A model generated the notes under the pieces. It did not search any database. It saw only the letters and a program-made list of their open reading frames with translations, and had not been told where the DNA came from. Positions 43,901-55,959 of a stretch of DNA of 64,000 nucleotides are shown here, one piece after another; the stretch's first letter is position 1, and every line of letters starts with the position of its first letter. The position numbers and the translations under genes were made by a program. Source of the DNA: Bombardia bombarda. Taxonomy: Eukaryota; Ascomycota; Sordariomycetes; Sordariales; Lasiosphaeriaceae. The stretch covers positions 9,137,001 to 9,201,000 of the forward strand of contig JAULSR010000001.1 in the NCBI GenBank assembly GCA_030512295.1. Direction: 5' to 3'.

Positions 43901-46900
43901 GTGGTGAAGCATGAGCAATCTCGAATTGGTCCGAATGACTCCTACGCTGTATGGCTCATGGCCCGGTCGACTCTGGATGGCGAGTCAGGCAATGATGAAT
44001 CGGAAGAGGCCGAACACCAGAGTTGGAGGCTTATTCACTTCCATGATGAAGGCACTCTGAGTGGTGAGCAAGCTCACAGGACCCTTGATCGCCCAGTCAC
44101 CCACAGCGCGCACGAACCAGGCCGGTAATACTTTGCTCCGGAGTTCATTCCTTGTCGCCCTCGTGTCGAGGTATCAATTGACGTGCGCCCCATACCTAAT
44201 GCGGGAGTATGCTCCGTCTGGCGTTCCATTCTAACGGTCTCTACGGCACTTGTCAGATCATTCGGGGCTTAAGCTCAGACGGGGTTTTGCGGGGAAAAGG
44301 GTTGGGTTACGTTCCGAGACTTGTTAACACAAACGTGGGGACGAGAGCGACCCCAGGACTCCCAAGCCCGTCCTTATCTGGTTCCGAAAGTGTGCTCTTT
44401 GATCTTCGTCGCCACAACCGCACAGGAGGTCAGCAGGTTGGTTATACAGGGCTCGATGTGTGTTTTTCACCACGGCGTTTTCCGAAGAGTAAAGTCCTGT
44501 CTCAATCTTGGCCAGAACACCCTTTTCACGCATCATCAATTTCCCCCAAGTCGATCGATCATGACTGGAGAAAGCATCGTGGCCTTGGCGCAGGCTCGTC
44601 CGGTGACCAACCTTCTGTTCGTCTTCTATGGCTTACCTGAAAATCAACGTGAGGGCTCAAACTGGTGCTGCATGTTTTCCATGCCGTGGGAAAGGGCTCC
44701 ATCCGTTCTCCGTATAGCAGCTGTTAGTTGTCGTCGTGCAGCGCCGCAAGAGGAATGGTGTCGTCGTCGTCGTGTGATATTCTCCGAGCATGAAGTCCAC
44801 CATTCCCATTCCACTCACCACTGGAGGGCTACGAGTCGTCAAAAGACTGAACGCACAGCTTGTTGGAAGAGGTCGGTGTTCGGCCGTGGTGGACTGACAC
44901 AGTCCATGTTTGAGTCGGGCCTGTGCCCTGCATGATGCTTCTGCCTCAGCGGCTGTCAAACAACGGGACAGCCATGGCCATCAGTTTAATCGCGAAGCAG
45001 GGGCATCCCCGCAATGATTCTTCGATGCGAATAATATCATGGCGATATTCCGGGGATCAAACAATGCTCATCTCTTCTGGGGTAAGGGCCATCCTATCTC
45101 TTTCGTCTGAACATTCCCTCTCCTCGTCGGGACCACTTAGAAGCATGCATTCTGGAGTTATTCATGTCGTTTCGAGGCCACCCTTTTACTTTCCCTCCCC
45201 GGATCGACCTTTCCATTTCAAGTCCCTTTAAAGCACCAAACCGCATAACTGTCGCCTCTGGCAACTGCCGCCCGGATAACCTGTCACTGTGAATCTGTGT
45301 TCTTCTAGAAGCCTACTCTTTCCATCTGAATACTGAACAGGCCGAGCGGGTTCTATTTTCTGGTCAATCACCTAACGGTCATAGAGTCTTGGCCACCCCA
45401 GATAAACACTGCGTTCTGTCCGCTATGACACCCAACCACATTCTGTAAATATGAGGTGCATATGGAGAGAAGCAGAACAGATGAGGGTCTAGAGGCTTAC
45501 TAAACCTTTGCACAGACTTCACCTCGGAAGACGGCAACAGTCAGCTTCAACGCCAAGGGCGGCTCACTTTTGCCACATGTCCTCAGTGTTGTTCCCCTTT
45601 CATACATCAAGCGGTTGATAAGCCAGCGCTTGCCCTCATTCTCATTTTTCTATCGGCTATCCAACTCCTGAAAGGGTTTTGTGTGTCTTGATTACTATAA
45701 TTGCTGGCTGCAAATGTGCTGATAGTTTATCTCTCGCCTTGAGGTGGGTTTAGGATGGACGGCTGCTAAAACGGGTGATTCTGTCGAGTTGGAGGAAGGA
45801 GACAGACACGGCATCCTCAGACCAGATCCGTGTTTTGGATAGCCGCATGCCGACCCAATCACTGACGCAAGTGCTACCATCTTCCCGCGATCTTGGGACT
45901 TCCCAGCCACTCGTAGTGGAGTCTCACCTGCGGTGACAGCGAAGGGACAAACCGCCCAATGCTCGCCACCACCACCCGGCGCCAAGCTGTCAGGTGTGAG
46001 CGTGAAGTCCTATCTCTGCCTGGTAGACCTCGCATTGCATTGCAGTGCAGCCAGCCGCCTGCCGACATGCTTTCATCTGGTCTCTTTCTAGGGGGGCGAT
46101 CATGTCTCGCCGCCTCGATGCCTCATGGCCTCGCACAGATATGGTGATCTCTGCAGTGCAGCATTGCTTTTCGTTCTTAGCCCTTCTTCGACCCTTCGTC
46201 TTCCATCAACTTCCCCTTTCTAGCGTCTGCTGTAACGGCGGCATGATGGGACGAATGCAAAACCGCCCTTGGGGTACGTGGGTGATGCAGAAGTTTACCT
46301 GGTCTATCCTTGCTCTTGACGCGGAAGCTGCAGCTCTCAAGATACCGAGAGTGCTGTGTGTGCGCTCCAATGCAAGATCGGATGCAGCACACAGGCGCGG
46401 GAAACAGGGACAGGCCTGGCTGCGAGGAGGATGCGAGATCTAAGGGACAGACGAGATCGAAGGGGTTCCTGTAGTGCAGGCGGTTGCGCATGGCGTTGAT
46501 GCCGTCTGGTGCTCCTTTTGGGAGCCTTCTAGAAGTCGTCGTGGCAATCTCTCCTTGGTGTATGCTGATCGCTCGGCTTCCGTGTTAGGTGGCAGCTTTG
46601 TCACCAATTGTAGTCAGTCTTTGCGCGCTCTCCTTTCCTACTGCTTCAAGAGGTGTTTTGTTTCCGTTTAGCCTCAGGATTCTTCAAACACAGGCTATGG
46701 GTCAAGCTGACTATGGACTTGGTGGGTGTCTGTCAGAAATAGAGGAGAGGCAGCAGCATGTAGTAAGCCGCTCGCCGCGTGTGGGAGAGGTAAAGAGTAA
46801 AGAATCTTGTTTTATCTCGCGACACGAGAGAAAAGGCAAAGATAGCCAAATCGGCTGTGGTGGCTGTGGTGGCTGTTTGGTCTTTCCAAACGTGACAGCC

Positions 46901-48570
46901 TTGCAGGCTGAAGTAGGTGTTATACTATTACTCTTCTTTCGGATGGGTTGAGGCCTCGATAGCTGGCGTGTGTCGGCCTTGTGGTGTTGAAGTTTGTATA
47001 CGGCTTGGCTGATTTGGATTTGGCTAAACCACATTTGAAGAGGCGGCTGTGTCTGGTCTTGATTAGATGTCGTCAGCTGAGCTTCTTGAGATGGACAAGA
47101 GGTTCCGAGATGGGAAAGCAGATAGGTATATAAGAATGGCATTTGATTTTACTTTTTGTGCTTCTCTTTTCTTCCAGTAGAGGATGGATGTCTATAACCC
47201 GTGACTTAGCTTCATTATCGATCAAGATGGAGCTAGATACACCGCCAGGCTCGATCGAATCGACGATGACGGAGGCGATACCTCGATAGATAGGATGTTT
47301 AAGCAACGATGACGACCACGACGTCGATGATTAGTCCATGACGCCTTCGCCAGCTACGAAACACTCTCAATAAGCCACCAGGATAAGAAGACTCGAGGAA
47401 AGCAGAGGGATGTCCTGAATGAAGACAAGATGAAGAGACAAGGGATATTGTGGCCTTGATATTTCGGGAATATCGGCCTCAAGGAAGACATGCACGCCAC
47501 TCATTGTCGATATCGCAAACTGGACGGATTGCCAAGTTGACTGCTAGAGAGCTTGAAGGATACCACCGATGTATGTGTACGAGCTCGTTGATGCTGAAGA
47601 TCTTTTGCTACCTTGGTCAGTCAGCATTTGTAGCAACATAAGGAAAGAGCTGGTCCGTGGTGTGGGAAACGAGTTCATCAGTTGGGTATAGGCCGAGGAT
47701 GATGCCGGATATAGGTAATAAGGGCAAAAGAAAGGAGAATTTAACAGCATGTTAAATCTAAGGTAAGTCAGACAGTTGAGATGCGTGTTTATATTACAGA
47801 GACAATTTGGCAGGCTCAGTCTTTACGGTAGGGTAAGCTATTTATCATAGCTGTGATGACTTCAGTATAATCCGTTCTTTTTAATAGATGCGTATCCCAA
47901 CCCAAGAGATGTTCAGTCTTGGGAGAGACAGATATAGACAGAAAACGAGTGATTTAGGACGTCTATATCTTGCATGAAACTCGCATCTTTGGGAGAATTC
48001 GAAGAATATAACAACCAAATAAAAAGGCGAGGGAAGGATGCGAGAGAAGAATACGAGGCATAGGGGTACTGGTCATCAGCCCCCTGCCCCTTACCCCTAT
48101 CTTCGGACAACTCTGTTCAAGTCTATGCCGGTTATCTCGATAAAGAATGAATAGAAGCAGTTTAATGGGGCGCGTTGTGATTATAAATGCAAAGAATACC
48201 GTGTGAAAAGAGAAAGATATTAGCGTGGCTTTGAGATGTTTTATTTTTGTAAACAATAAAAAGGAAAACCCCTATTAGATTAAAGAAATTCTTGTTTGTA
48301 TACTTAGCGACATGCCATTCATTTGATTAGACATATAGCATAACCAGGGGCTATTGTATCAATGTTCTCATATTTCTCTCTCAGACGGGTACTATCCAGC
48401 ACTCTATCAGTGTTCAACGGAAATATGCGTCTTGATATCATAGATATGTGTTCATTTCTCTTAAGGCATGCCCTCTCTCCTTAGCCCATCTATAAAGAAC
48501 AAAGGAGAAACATCCCCATCAACGCCCGCCAAAGAGCAATCAGCTATCAGGAGTAAAGAGATCTAATAAA

Positions 48571-48640
48571 CGCCCTGCCTGCCTGCCTGCCTATGTACCC
48601 GTCTGTCTACCCATCTACCCATCTATATGTCTGTCTAATG
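48571..48640. repeat. Tetranucleotide microsatellite (CTGC then CATC/TGTC)
   Basis: Tandem CTGC units (GCCTGCCTGCCTGCC) pass into degenerate TCTGTCTACCCATCTACCCATC repeats. It lies in the probable 3' flank of the MFS gene. Confidence 0.75.
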
Positions 48641-48852
48641 TATCGTCATCTCTGTGCTCTGCGCATCTTTTCTTTCTTCATATTAGTTTGGTTTGTCGGT
48701 ATGTCGTGTCGTTAGTTCTTCGTTGCAGTGCCATGGCCATCATATTGCCCGGGTATCCGACGGTATCCCATATCCCCATGTATGTCCCAAGTTTTCCTTT
48801 CCTTTCCTTTTCTATAACCCACCCACCCGTCCATTTATGATTTATAAAAAAC

Positions 48853-50509
48853 CTATTCACCTCTCTTCCTCCTCCTCAACACAGATTCTCGCAACCTCCC
48901 CACCCTCTCCACCATCCCCCCTGGCCCCTTATCCATATCCCTCTCCCCCCTCGTCACCTGAAAACACTGCACCGCCGCCAGTACCGCGACCGCCGCGCTC
49001 CCATACCACGCCACCGCCGTGCAATCAACCCGCTTCCCCATGGCATACAAATAACCCGCGACAGGCGGCGCCACCATCCTACACGCCGCGCCGGCGCTCG
49101 CTGCCAGCCCATTCACCCGCCCGAGCACGCCCGCGCTCGGCGTTGCCTCCTTGATCAGAATCAACAGCAGCGGGTACACCAAGATACTAAAGAAATTCCG
49201 CACCGCCAGGCAGAAGTAGATGGCCGGGTACAGCCAGCGGTCGGGCATGTACAGCAGCGAGGGCATGATGAGGTAGGTGATGGGGTGGAAGATGGTGATG
49301 AGGATAAAGAGGCGGTGGACGCCGACGCGCTCGGCCAGGAGCGGGAAGATGACGGCCTGCATGAAGAGGGCGATGACGCCCTGGACGGCCATGATCATGC
49401 CGACGGCCTGCAGGGAGAGGCCGAGGCCGCCGGGGGAGTAGAGGAAGGGGGCGAGGAGGGAGGAGATGGCGGAGGCGTTTGTGTGCGAGACCCGGTCGTC
49501 CTCGAAGAAGATGGGGAGCAGGTGGTCAAAGGTCATGGAGTGGTAGGTGAAGATGGAGAGGGCGAGGATGACGGCTATGATGCGCTTGGAGAAGATGCTG
49601 GTTTGCTTTGTGGAGGGGGTCTTTGACTTGGTAGGAGTAGAGTTGTTGTTGCGGGTGCGCATGGTGCCGTAGTTTTCGTCGCGGAGGTCGACGGCGGGCC
49701 GCTTCATGGCGTCGGACGTCTCGATCAGGGGGGTGTTTTCTGAGAAAAAGGTATCGTCGGGCAGAGACACACGCAGCTGCATGTCCGGGTGCGTCTCCTC
49801 GAGCAGGAACCAGCCGAGCACAATACTCATAAACAGCATGCCGGCGCAGATCAGATTGGGCAGAAGATAGGGGAACCGGTCAAATAGCGAGCCCTCGGGA
49901 ACAAGGTCGGAAAAGAGACATGCGGATCGGCAAAGGTGCCCCCGATGGCGGGGCCGATGATGGTGCCGATGGACCAGACAAAGGGCATGATGGAATAAGC
50001 GCGGGGCTCGTGTTCGGGCTTGGTGACGAGCTCGCCGACCATGGTCTGGATGACGCCGATGTTGCCGTTGAGCAGGCCGCCGATGGCACGGCCGGCCAGG
50101 GCGATCCAGATGTTGGAGGCGAAGCCGACCATGACCATGCTGAACATGGTGCCCACGCAGCCGAGCAGGAGCACGGGCTTGCGGCCGATGCGGTCGGACA
50201 GCCCGCCCCAGTACATGCCCATCAGGGCCTCGGCGAGCGAAAAGGACGAGATGAGCAGGCCGGCGTAGAAGGAGGCATCGTCGGCGTCGCCTATCTGGAA
50301 GCGCTTGATGAGGGCCCAGGCATAGGGGAAGATGGAGGTGAGGGCGATGGGCTCGGCGAGGCGGACGATGGCTGGGGTGGGGTTAGCTTCTGTTCGTTGT
50401 TCGTCTTCTTTTCAAGGTAGGTAGGCGTGAACTTACCCAGGAGAAAGAGCTGGGCGGTTGGAAACTCATCGGGGTTGCGGTGGCGTCTTTGCCTGGTTGC
50501 TAGAGTCAT
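48853..50509 (-). pseudogene. MFS transporter (YCR023C/TetA-like), one-base frameshift
   Basis: Exon 1 is 50509-50437 (MTLATRQRRHRNPDEF) and exon 2 is 50371-48853, with a 65-bp intron. Reading exon 2 needs a change of frame at about 49892-49899: one frame ends TFADPHVSFPTLFPR, and the next continues GSLFDRFPYLLPN. Adding a single base to the G-run (CCC on the plus strand, 49892-49894) gives a 530-residue protein. It shows about twelve membrane helices, the MFS loop motif GGLSDRIGRKPVLLLG, a GLLNGNIGVIQTMVGEL helix 4 region, PFVWSIGTIIGPAIGG in helix 5, and a long central loop. It resembles the fungal drug:H+ antiporter-like family of yeast YCR023C, of unknown substrate, probably in an internal or plasma membrane. 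Whether the frameshift is biological or a sequencing error cannot be told; the rest is intact, which favours error. Confidence 0.75.
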
Positions 50510-50607
50510 TGTGTCGTGTTTTTCTTTTCTGGTGAGACTCCTGCACCAGTCTTTCACAATAGTTGGTCCAGAGTTGACCAGAGGAAGTTTTGCCCCTCTA
50601 TCTCGCT

Positions 50608-50614
50608 CTTTATA
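50608..50614 (-). promoter_or_regulatory. TATA box of the MFS gene
   Basis: TATAAAG on the minus strand, about 100 bp upstream of the ATG at 50509, in a good position for a core promoter. Confidence 0.5.
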
Positions 50615-52075
50615 ATAGGTGTTATGTTGAAAAAAAAATAAAGTTATCGAAGAAGATGAGATGATAAAGTATGCTGAAAGCTTGGTGTGGCAAGGTGATA
50701 TCTTATTCAGATGAGCCACCTGGATTGTAGTGGAATAGCTCTATAGACTAGAGATGAACAGATGAAGAGATGAACAGATGAACAGATGACAGTGAAATAT
50801 GAGAGAGAACAGCAAGATCATGTCGAGCAGACTGGGCCAGACATGACGAGTAATTATGTTGACATGTGAGGCCAACAACGGGAACAGCCGGGAGAATTCG
50901 AAAGAAAATGTGGACACCTCCAACCTACCTTACCGTAGCAACTCTGATAAGTTCTATTTCTACGCATTGATCATCGACGCTGATAGTAATGATAGTGACG
51001 CTGGATAGAAACGGGAGAGGCACTCCCATGGAAACATCGAGCCGCTTTCAGGGGACGGAAGGTGTAGAGTATGGGAAGTGGGAAGGGGTAAAGGGGAAAG
51101 GGGGTTCGCGCCTGCAGTCGGACGGGCCTATCTAGTGTATCCGCAGCATGTACGAAGTAGGTACATTAGATACATGATGTAGAGAGAAATGGAGGGATGG
51201 TTCCAGGCACACGGTCCAGACAACCTACATCGCACCTACCCAAAGCTTCGAGTCTCCATTTGATAATTGTCCGACCCATCGCCGCACCAATCGCGCTTTC
51301 CCATTGCGACATCGAATCCAAAAGATCTGCTGCCGTGTCTCCCAGGGACGCCCTCCATGCTGGAAATTACTGTGGAGGAAAAGACTGAAAAATAAAAATT
51401 CGAGAGTGTCTGCTGCCGGATGTTGGACGTCTGTCCCGGCGTCCATCTGCCTGGCATCCCCAGGTCAAAGGAGGTGAAGCTGATTCGACTCGAGTCATGT
51501 TTGTTTGCTGGGACCTGATTGGCGCCGAGTGCAGCTCCTCACCTGGCTTGGGGCAACTCGGTTGCTCGGTCCGCAAAAGTTGACGGCGGGGCGAGAACCA
51601 GCGCAATCCAGATTGAATCCTTGTTTCTTTCTTTTTCTTTTCTTATAGCCTTTTCTTCCAGTGTTGCAGTGAATCGTTGCAGTGAATCATCACCAAAAGC
51701 GCAAGATCCCCAGCAGGCGCGATGTGCTAAAGCCAACGGCTGTGGATATATCTCCATTAAGGTTTAGCTCGGTCACGGAAAGGAAAACAAGGGTTGGTAG
51801 CAAGTGTTATCCGGCCAATCAATTCGAGCTGGAGTGTTTTGTGGGGAAGGAGCGAGCAACATGGCATCGGCTCACCCAAGCTCCAGTGGCAGCGGTACTG
51901 GACCCAAATGGCAATCGAGATTCTGCAAAATTGATTGCTCTGCGTTAAAATCTATCTGCTACAAATTTCTAGAAAAACACCCATACGCCTAGGCTCCACT
52001 GAAACAGCTGCTTAACCCCTTTAGCCTCAGGGCAGGAAAATGATATGCCGTCCCTCCCAGCCAAATACAGAAGAC

Positions 52076-52165
52076 AGCATACATACAGCATACAGCACAC
52101 AGCATATAGCTACGCTAGGCAAGCACGCAACGCAAGCACACGCAAGCACACACGGGCAAGCACGG
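52076..52165. repeat. Short-word tandem tract (ACAGCATA / CAAGCACACG)
   Basis: First CATACAGCATACAGCACACAGCATA, then repeated CAAGCACACG-type words. It is a compound degenerate microsatellite. Confidence 0.65.
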
Positions 52166-54778
52166 AAGCGGCCAGCCGTCGCGACCAAACATGATATCTT
52201 TGGCCAGTGACAGATGTGAGTTGTATTTTTCCTTATCTCTGGCTATCCTCGATTGTGCTTCTTGGAAGTGTCGAGAGAGGGAGAAACTGCCGGTTCATGT
52301 GCAACGCCGATATCTTTGGGTCTCTCTTGGGTTTCCCGTCTCTTGTCAACCCTCCAGAAGCGGTGGTTACTTTTTCAAGTTGGTTTATCGACAGGTCGAT
52401 TACGTCAACAAGTTAAACATCGGACCTAAGCTTTCTTTTTTTTGTCCTGTTACAAATTCTCTCACGGGCCGATCATGTATGCTTGATGCTGGGGGTTCGT
52501 CGGGACTGGGGTCGACAGATTGCCCTACCACGCCCGAGCGACTAAATACAGGGGACTGCAATGGTAGGCTGGTAGCGGTGAACTAGATAGGCGCTATCTA
52601 TGCTGCTTCGTGTTTCAACAACAGCACTCTCTGGGCAGACTGGTTGGGATCTGGGAGTGCCGACACCGGCCCATGGTGAGGTGACAGCACTCACAAGCGA
52701 ACGGGATTCACAGGGCACTCGGCGGCTCTTCTCCCGTGCACTTGAGGTGGATAACTCTGCCGGTCCAGGTTGCGTCGCTCGCCGCTCAAATCCCCGCCCG
52801 GCACTGTATCGGTGGAACCACCTCGAATGCGACTACCTAACCAGTCTCGAGCCAGTCGTCTTACACCACTACCAAGTACAGCTCTGCAGGACAGCAACAG
52901 AGCTATACAACTAGGTCCCGGCAGCCGACAACCACCTCACCTACATTATGATGCCCTGAGCGCGCATAGATAACGACGACAGCGACAAGACGCAAACAAG
53001 AGCCGTGCCGCACAATGAAAGCTCTGTTCCTGCGAGATAACAAGACGTTGGATGATCCAGCCGTCAGTAACCTCTGGAAAAGGCGCAATAGCGGGCCAGA
53101 AGCTTATCATTCTGCATCTCCTTGATACCCTAGGCTCTTGTCCTCGACTTGACAGCTGGCGGCTGAGCCTGAACCACCTATGGTACCCTCGCTACCTTAC
53201 CTTCTTACCTGCCAGCTAGTGCTAGTGTAGCTTGGAGCTTTGTTTAGCTGCATCGGACTCCTTATGCACTGTTGCAGTCGCTTCTTGGGAGCTTAGCTAG
53301 TGCTCGCTGTGAGATGCATATGCATCTGCAAGTTCCCGGACCCTTCCAAGCTTTTTGTCCGCCGTGAATGGCGCCGGCCTGCCTCCCGGTCCACCCATAC
53401 GGGTACCACAGATAGGAGATGTCAACTACGATCGAGTGGTCTGATTCCAACCTGGGTTTCGTTGTTGACTGGTTTCTTTGTACAGCTTGCTGGGTAGGTA
53501 CCGATAGTATTGGAGAGAACAGGTAACACGTTGGTCTTGCTTGGCTCGGAAATTTTTCCAGCAACCACAAGTTATTTTCTGGTTAGGTGTGATATCTAAC
53601 CCTCTGCTTCGTACCCTTCTTCACACCATGTCTGTCTCAGTCAGCCCAGATAACACCACGTCTTCGAGTTCTGCAAGTTGAAGGGCACTGAAGTGGTTGC
53701 CGTGCAATGGCTGAAGTCTGACTCTTCCTCCTCGGTGACACAAAAATGTCATCCCGCGTCTTCTCATCTGGGTTACAGGAAAGCCCCAATGCAGGCTCAT
53801 CACCCACCAGTCTATCTGCATATGCGAAATACAATACAGATCGCCCAACGACAACACACCCTCTTCGCGGATATTCGCGGCAGGCCCCCTATATTTATCT
53901 TTACTATCTTCCAACCGCAGTTTCACATGCTTCCACGCTGGGGTTGAGAGCTCTCCTAAGCTTCTCTAAGTCTGCCAACTGTCAACTTTTGCAAGTTCAG
54001 CCAGAGGAGACATTGTCACGGATGAGATGTGCCAGAGTATGTCTTCATGTCGTAATGCTAGCTTCGCCGTATCTCTGACGAATGCCTTTCGAGCATCCAT
54101 GTTCATTCTCACCTTCAGCCATTTCCTCATCGTCGACTTGTCGTGATTGGGGTGCTGGATATTTCACACTTCCGCCACCGCCGTCTCCCTATCCCTAAAC
54201 CAAAGGATACATCCGAGGCAGGCGGTGATTACCATATCTATCTAGGCCTTTTCAACACCTTATCGCTGACTCTGATAGCATCGGGCACCTCGGACTCGCG
54301 CAGACCACATCATCTACCAGTTGACAGGCTTGGCTATCTCGACATAGTTACTTCCCCTCGGTACAAGAGGATCCGGAAGTCGGCCGCTGGCCTGTGCTTC
54401 CCATCTGTAGCGTGGCCGCCCCCATCTTTGATCTTGATCCTAGACGATGAGGAAATCCGGGAGAGGCATGCAGCCCTGCATGGGATGGTGACGCATCCAT
54501 GTCGACCACGCCTGCAGGCGGCGGACAATATGGTCAAGCTCTCGTTGTCGCGGGTGTTGTTGGGTTGCACCACGCCCACGCCCACGCTCACTCCCGCGCC
54601 CATGCCCACGCTTTCTTCCCACATTGTTTAGCAAAGACCGCGGTGATGTTACAGCGCGAGCAGACGCACCCACGCACAGACTTGAAGGTTAGTAATGTGA
54701 TTCCTGTTTCTCGGGATGGGGTACCATGTTTGAGATAGATGATGATGACACTAACCGGCTGGCTGGTCGGCATATACA

Positions 54779-55552
54779 CTATACGCACATAGGCACACAC
54801 TTAGTACTTGACCCGGAGGGAGTAGTGCGCGAGGTACGCAGGCCCGGCCGAGTGTGTTTCCCAGGTGAGATATTGCCGCCGGTAGACCCGTCCCGAAAGT
54901 TGCCCCCGTTGGCGCAGAATTCAAACTCGCTGATGATGGGCACGGGTATTCAACCGCCACATACGTGGGCGACAAAGTTGTCGGCCAGCTCCATGTCGAG
55001 GTCGGCGCCGAAGTATGGCTCCGTCATCCGGCTGTTGATGGCACTGACGTCGCGCCGGTAGATAGCATGGCCTGGTCTGTGGGTAGGGAGGGGGGTAGGT
55101 TAACGGCTGTATAAGTGAGAGTGCGAGGTTTGGACAGACATCATACATACCACTGGGCAAAGAGACAAACCCCCTGGTCCTCTCCCCCTTTTCTTCTCAC
55201 TTCATTTCTGTACAAACTCCCACATAGGAGGTAATAGGCTGGATGAAATCCCACAAGATAGTGAGCCACGGAAAATAAGTAAACAAGTAGAAGCGAACCA
55301 GGACAGGAAGATGTTGAAGTTAGCAAGAGTAAGTAGCGATCAAAAACAGCAAATAAAAAATATCAACCAAATATACTCACCATGCAACATAGTCATAGCA
55401 CCATAAATGCAGTCAGCATGTACATAACGATCCCCGCCTTGCTTGCCTGACCTCCCGCCGTAGTGCAACCAGTCGACTGAGGTCTCGAGACTGTAAATAA
55501 TTTCGGGTTTTCGTCCGTTATCGAGATACAGTTCAATGTTCGCCTCCACTCA
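54779..55552 (-). pseudogene. Decayed coding relic, unrecognised family
   Basis: Two pieces look coding and splice together. The first (55549-55381) reads LYLDNGRKPEIIYSLETSVD.. and ends in DCIYGAMTMLHG at a GTGAGT donor. With an acceptor at 55072 the second continues HAIYRRDVSAINSRMTEPYF, then GADLDMELADNFVAHVCGG. An in-frame TGA follows at 54952-54950, after which the same frame goes on with IPVPIISEFEFCANGGNFRD to a TAG at 54781. The first piece is preceded in frame by another TGA (55552) and has no ATG. The intron would be about 309 bp, long for this genome. TGA codons where a CGA or TGG could have stood suggest decay by C-to-T (RIP-like) change. I do not recognise the protein. Alternatively more exons exist in the intron and the TGA lies in a tiny intron. 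Confidence 0.35.
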
Positions 55553-55959
55553 TGTACCAGCGTGGTTGTTTGGCGATTGGATGCGGCTGGAGGTAGTCTT
55601 GTTTGGCTGAAGTGGGTTGTTTTGATGTTTATGGTTGGTAGTGATGATTACCCCTGAATCTGAAATGGTACCGACACCACCCAAAAAGAAACTGCGCTCA
55701 GCCAAATACAAATTGGAGATTTTACCCGCTCATTTCAACCAACCTGTGCTCCTGCCAACATTTACTTATATATAATCCGGTTTTTTGCTTCATCTGTTAG
55801 ATCAATGCTCTGTCTGGGTATCACTAGAAAACGGGACCCCTCGTAAACTTTTGTCCCCCCTCTTTCCCCCTTTCCATCCTTTTTCCTTTTTCTGTTCTAT
55901 TTTGCTTCTGTTCTTCTGTCCCATGGTATATCATCCCCCATCATTAAACAGCTTTCCCC
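55553..55959. other. Spacer between relic and cns1
   Basis: About 400 bp with T-rich and C-rich tracts, probably the 3' flank of cns1. No other feature is seen. Confidence 0.5.

Larger units (their letters stand above)
36281..48852. other. 12.5-kb region without a supportable gene
   Basis: I read all open frames here on both strands. None shows a recognisable domain, a coherent exon series or coding-like composition over more than about 100 codons, and several longer frames start with TTG or GTG. Base composition looks ordinary, not the extreme AT-richness of RIP-mutated transposons, and no LTR, transposase or tRNA was seen. The left part is the upstream region of xlnR. Small features inside are a hexanucleotide-like ACAGGC/ACAAGT tract (about 37878-37945), a duplicated GAAGGTGCGAGGTG word (about 40101 and 40130) and a CTGC/CATC tetranucleotide tract (48571-48640). 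The 47-48.8 kb end is more AT-rich and probably 3' flank of the MFS gene. Confidence 0.5.
50510..54778. other. 4.3-kb intergenic region upstream of the MFS gene
   Basis: Contains the MFS promoter and no supportable gene. Simple tracts are present: GATGAACA repeats at about 50754-50787, AGCATACA then CAAGCACACG words at about 52076-52165, and a CCCACGC tract at 54566-54610. The open frame 54143-54631 on plus has no family signal and ends in that low-complexity tract. Confidence 0.45.

Noticed and set aside
54143..54631. Plus-strand frame of 162 codons
   Set aside because: No domain or conserved motif is seen, and it ends in a CCCACGC simple tract.
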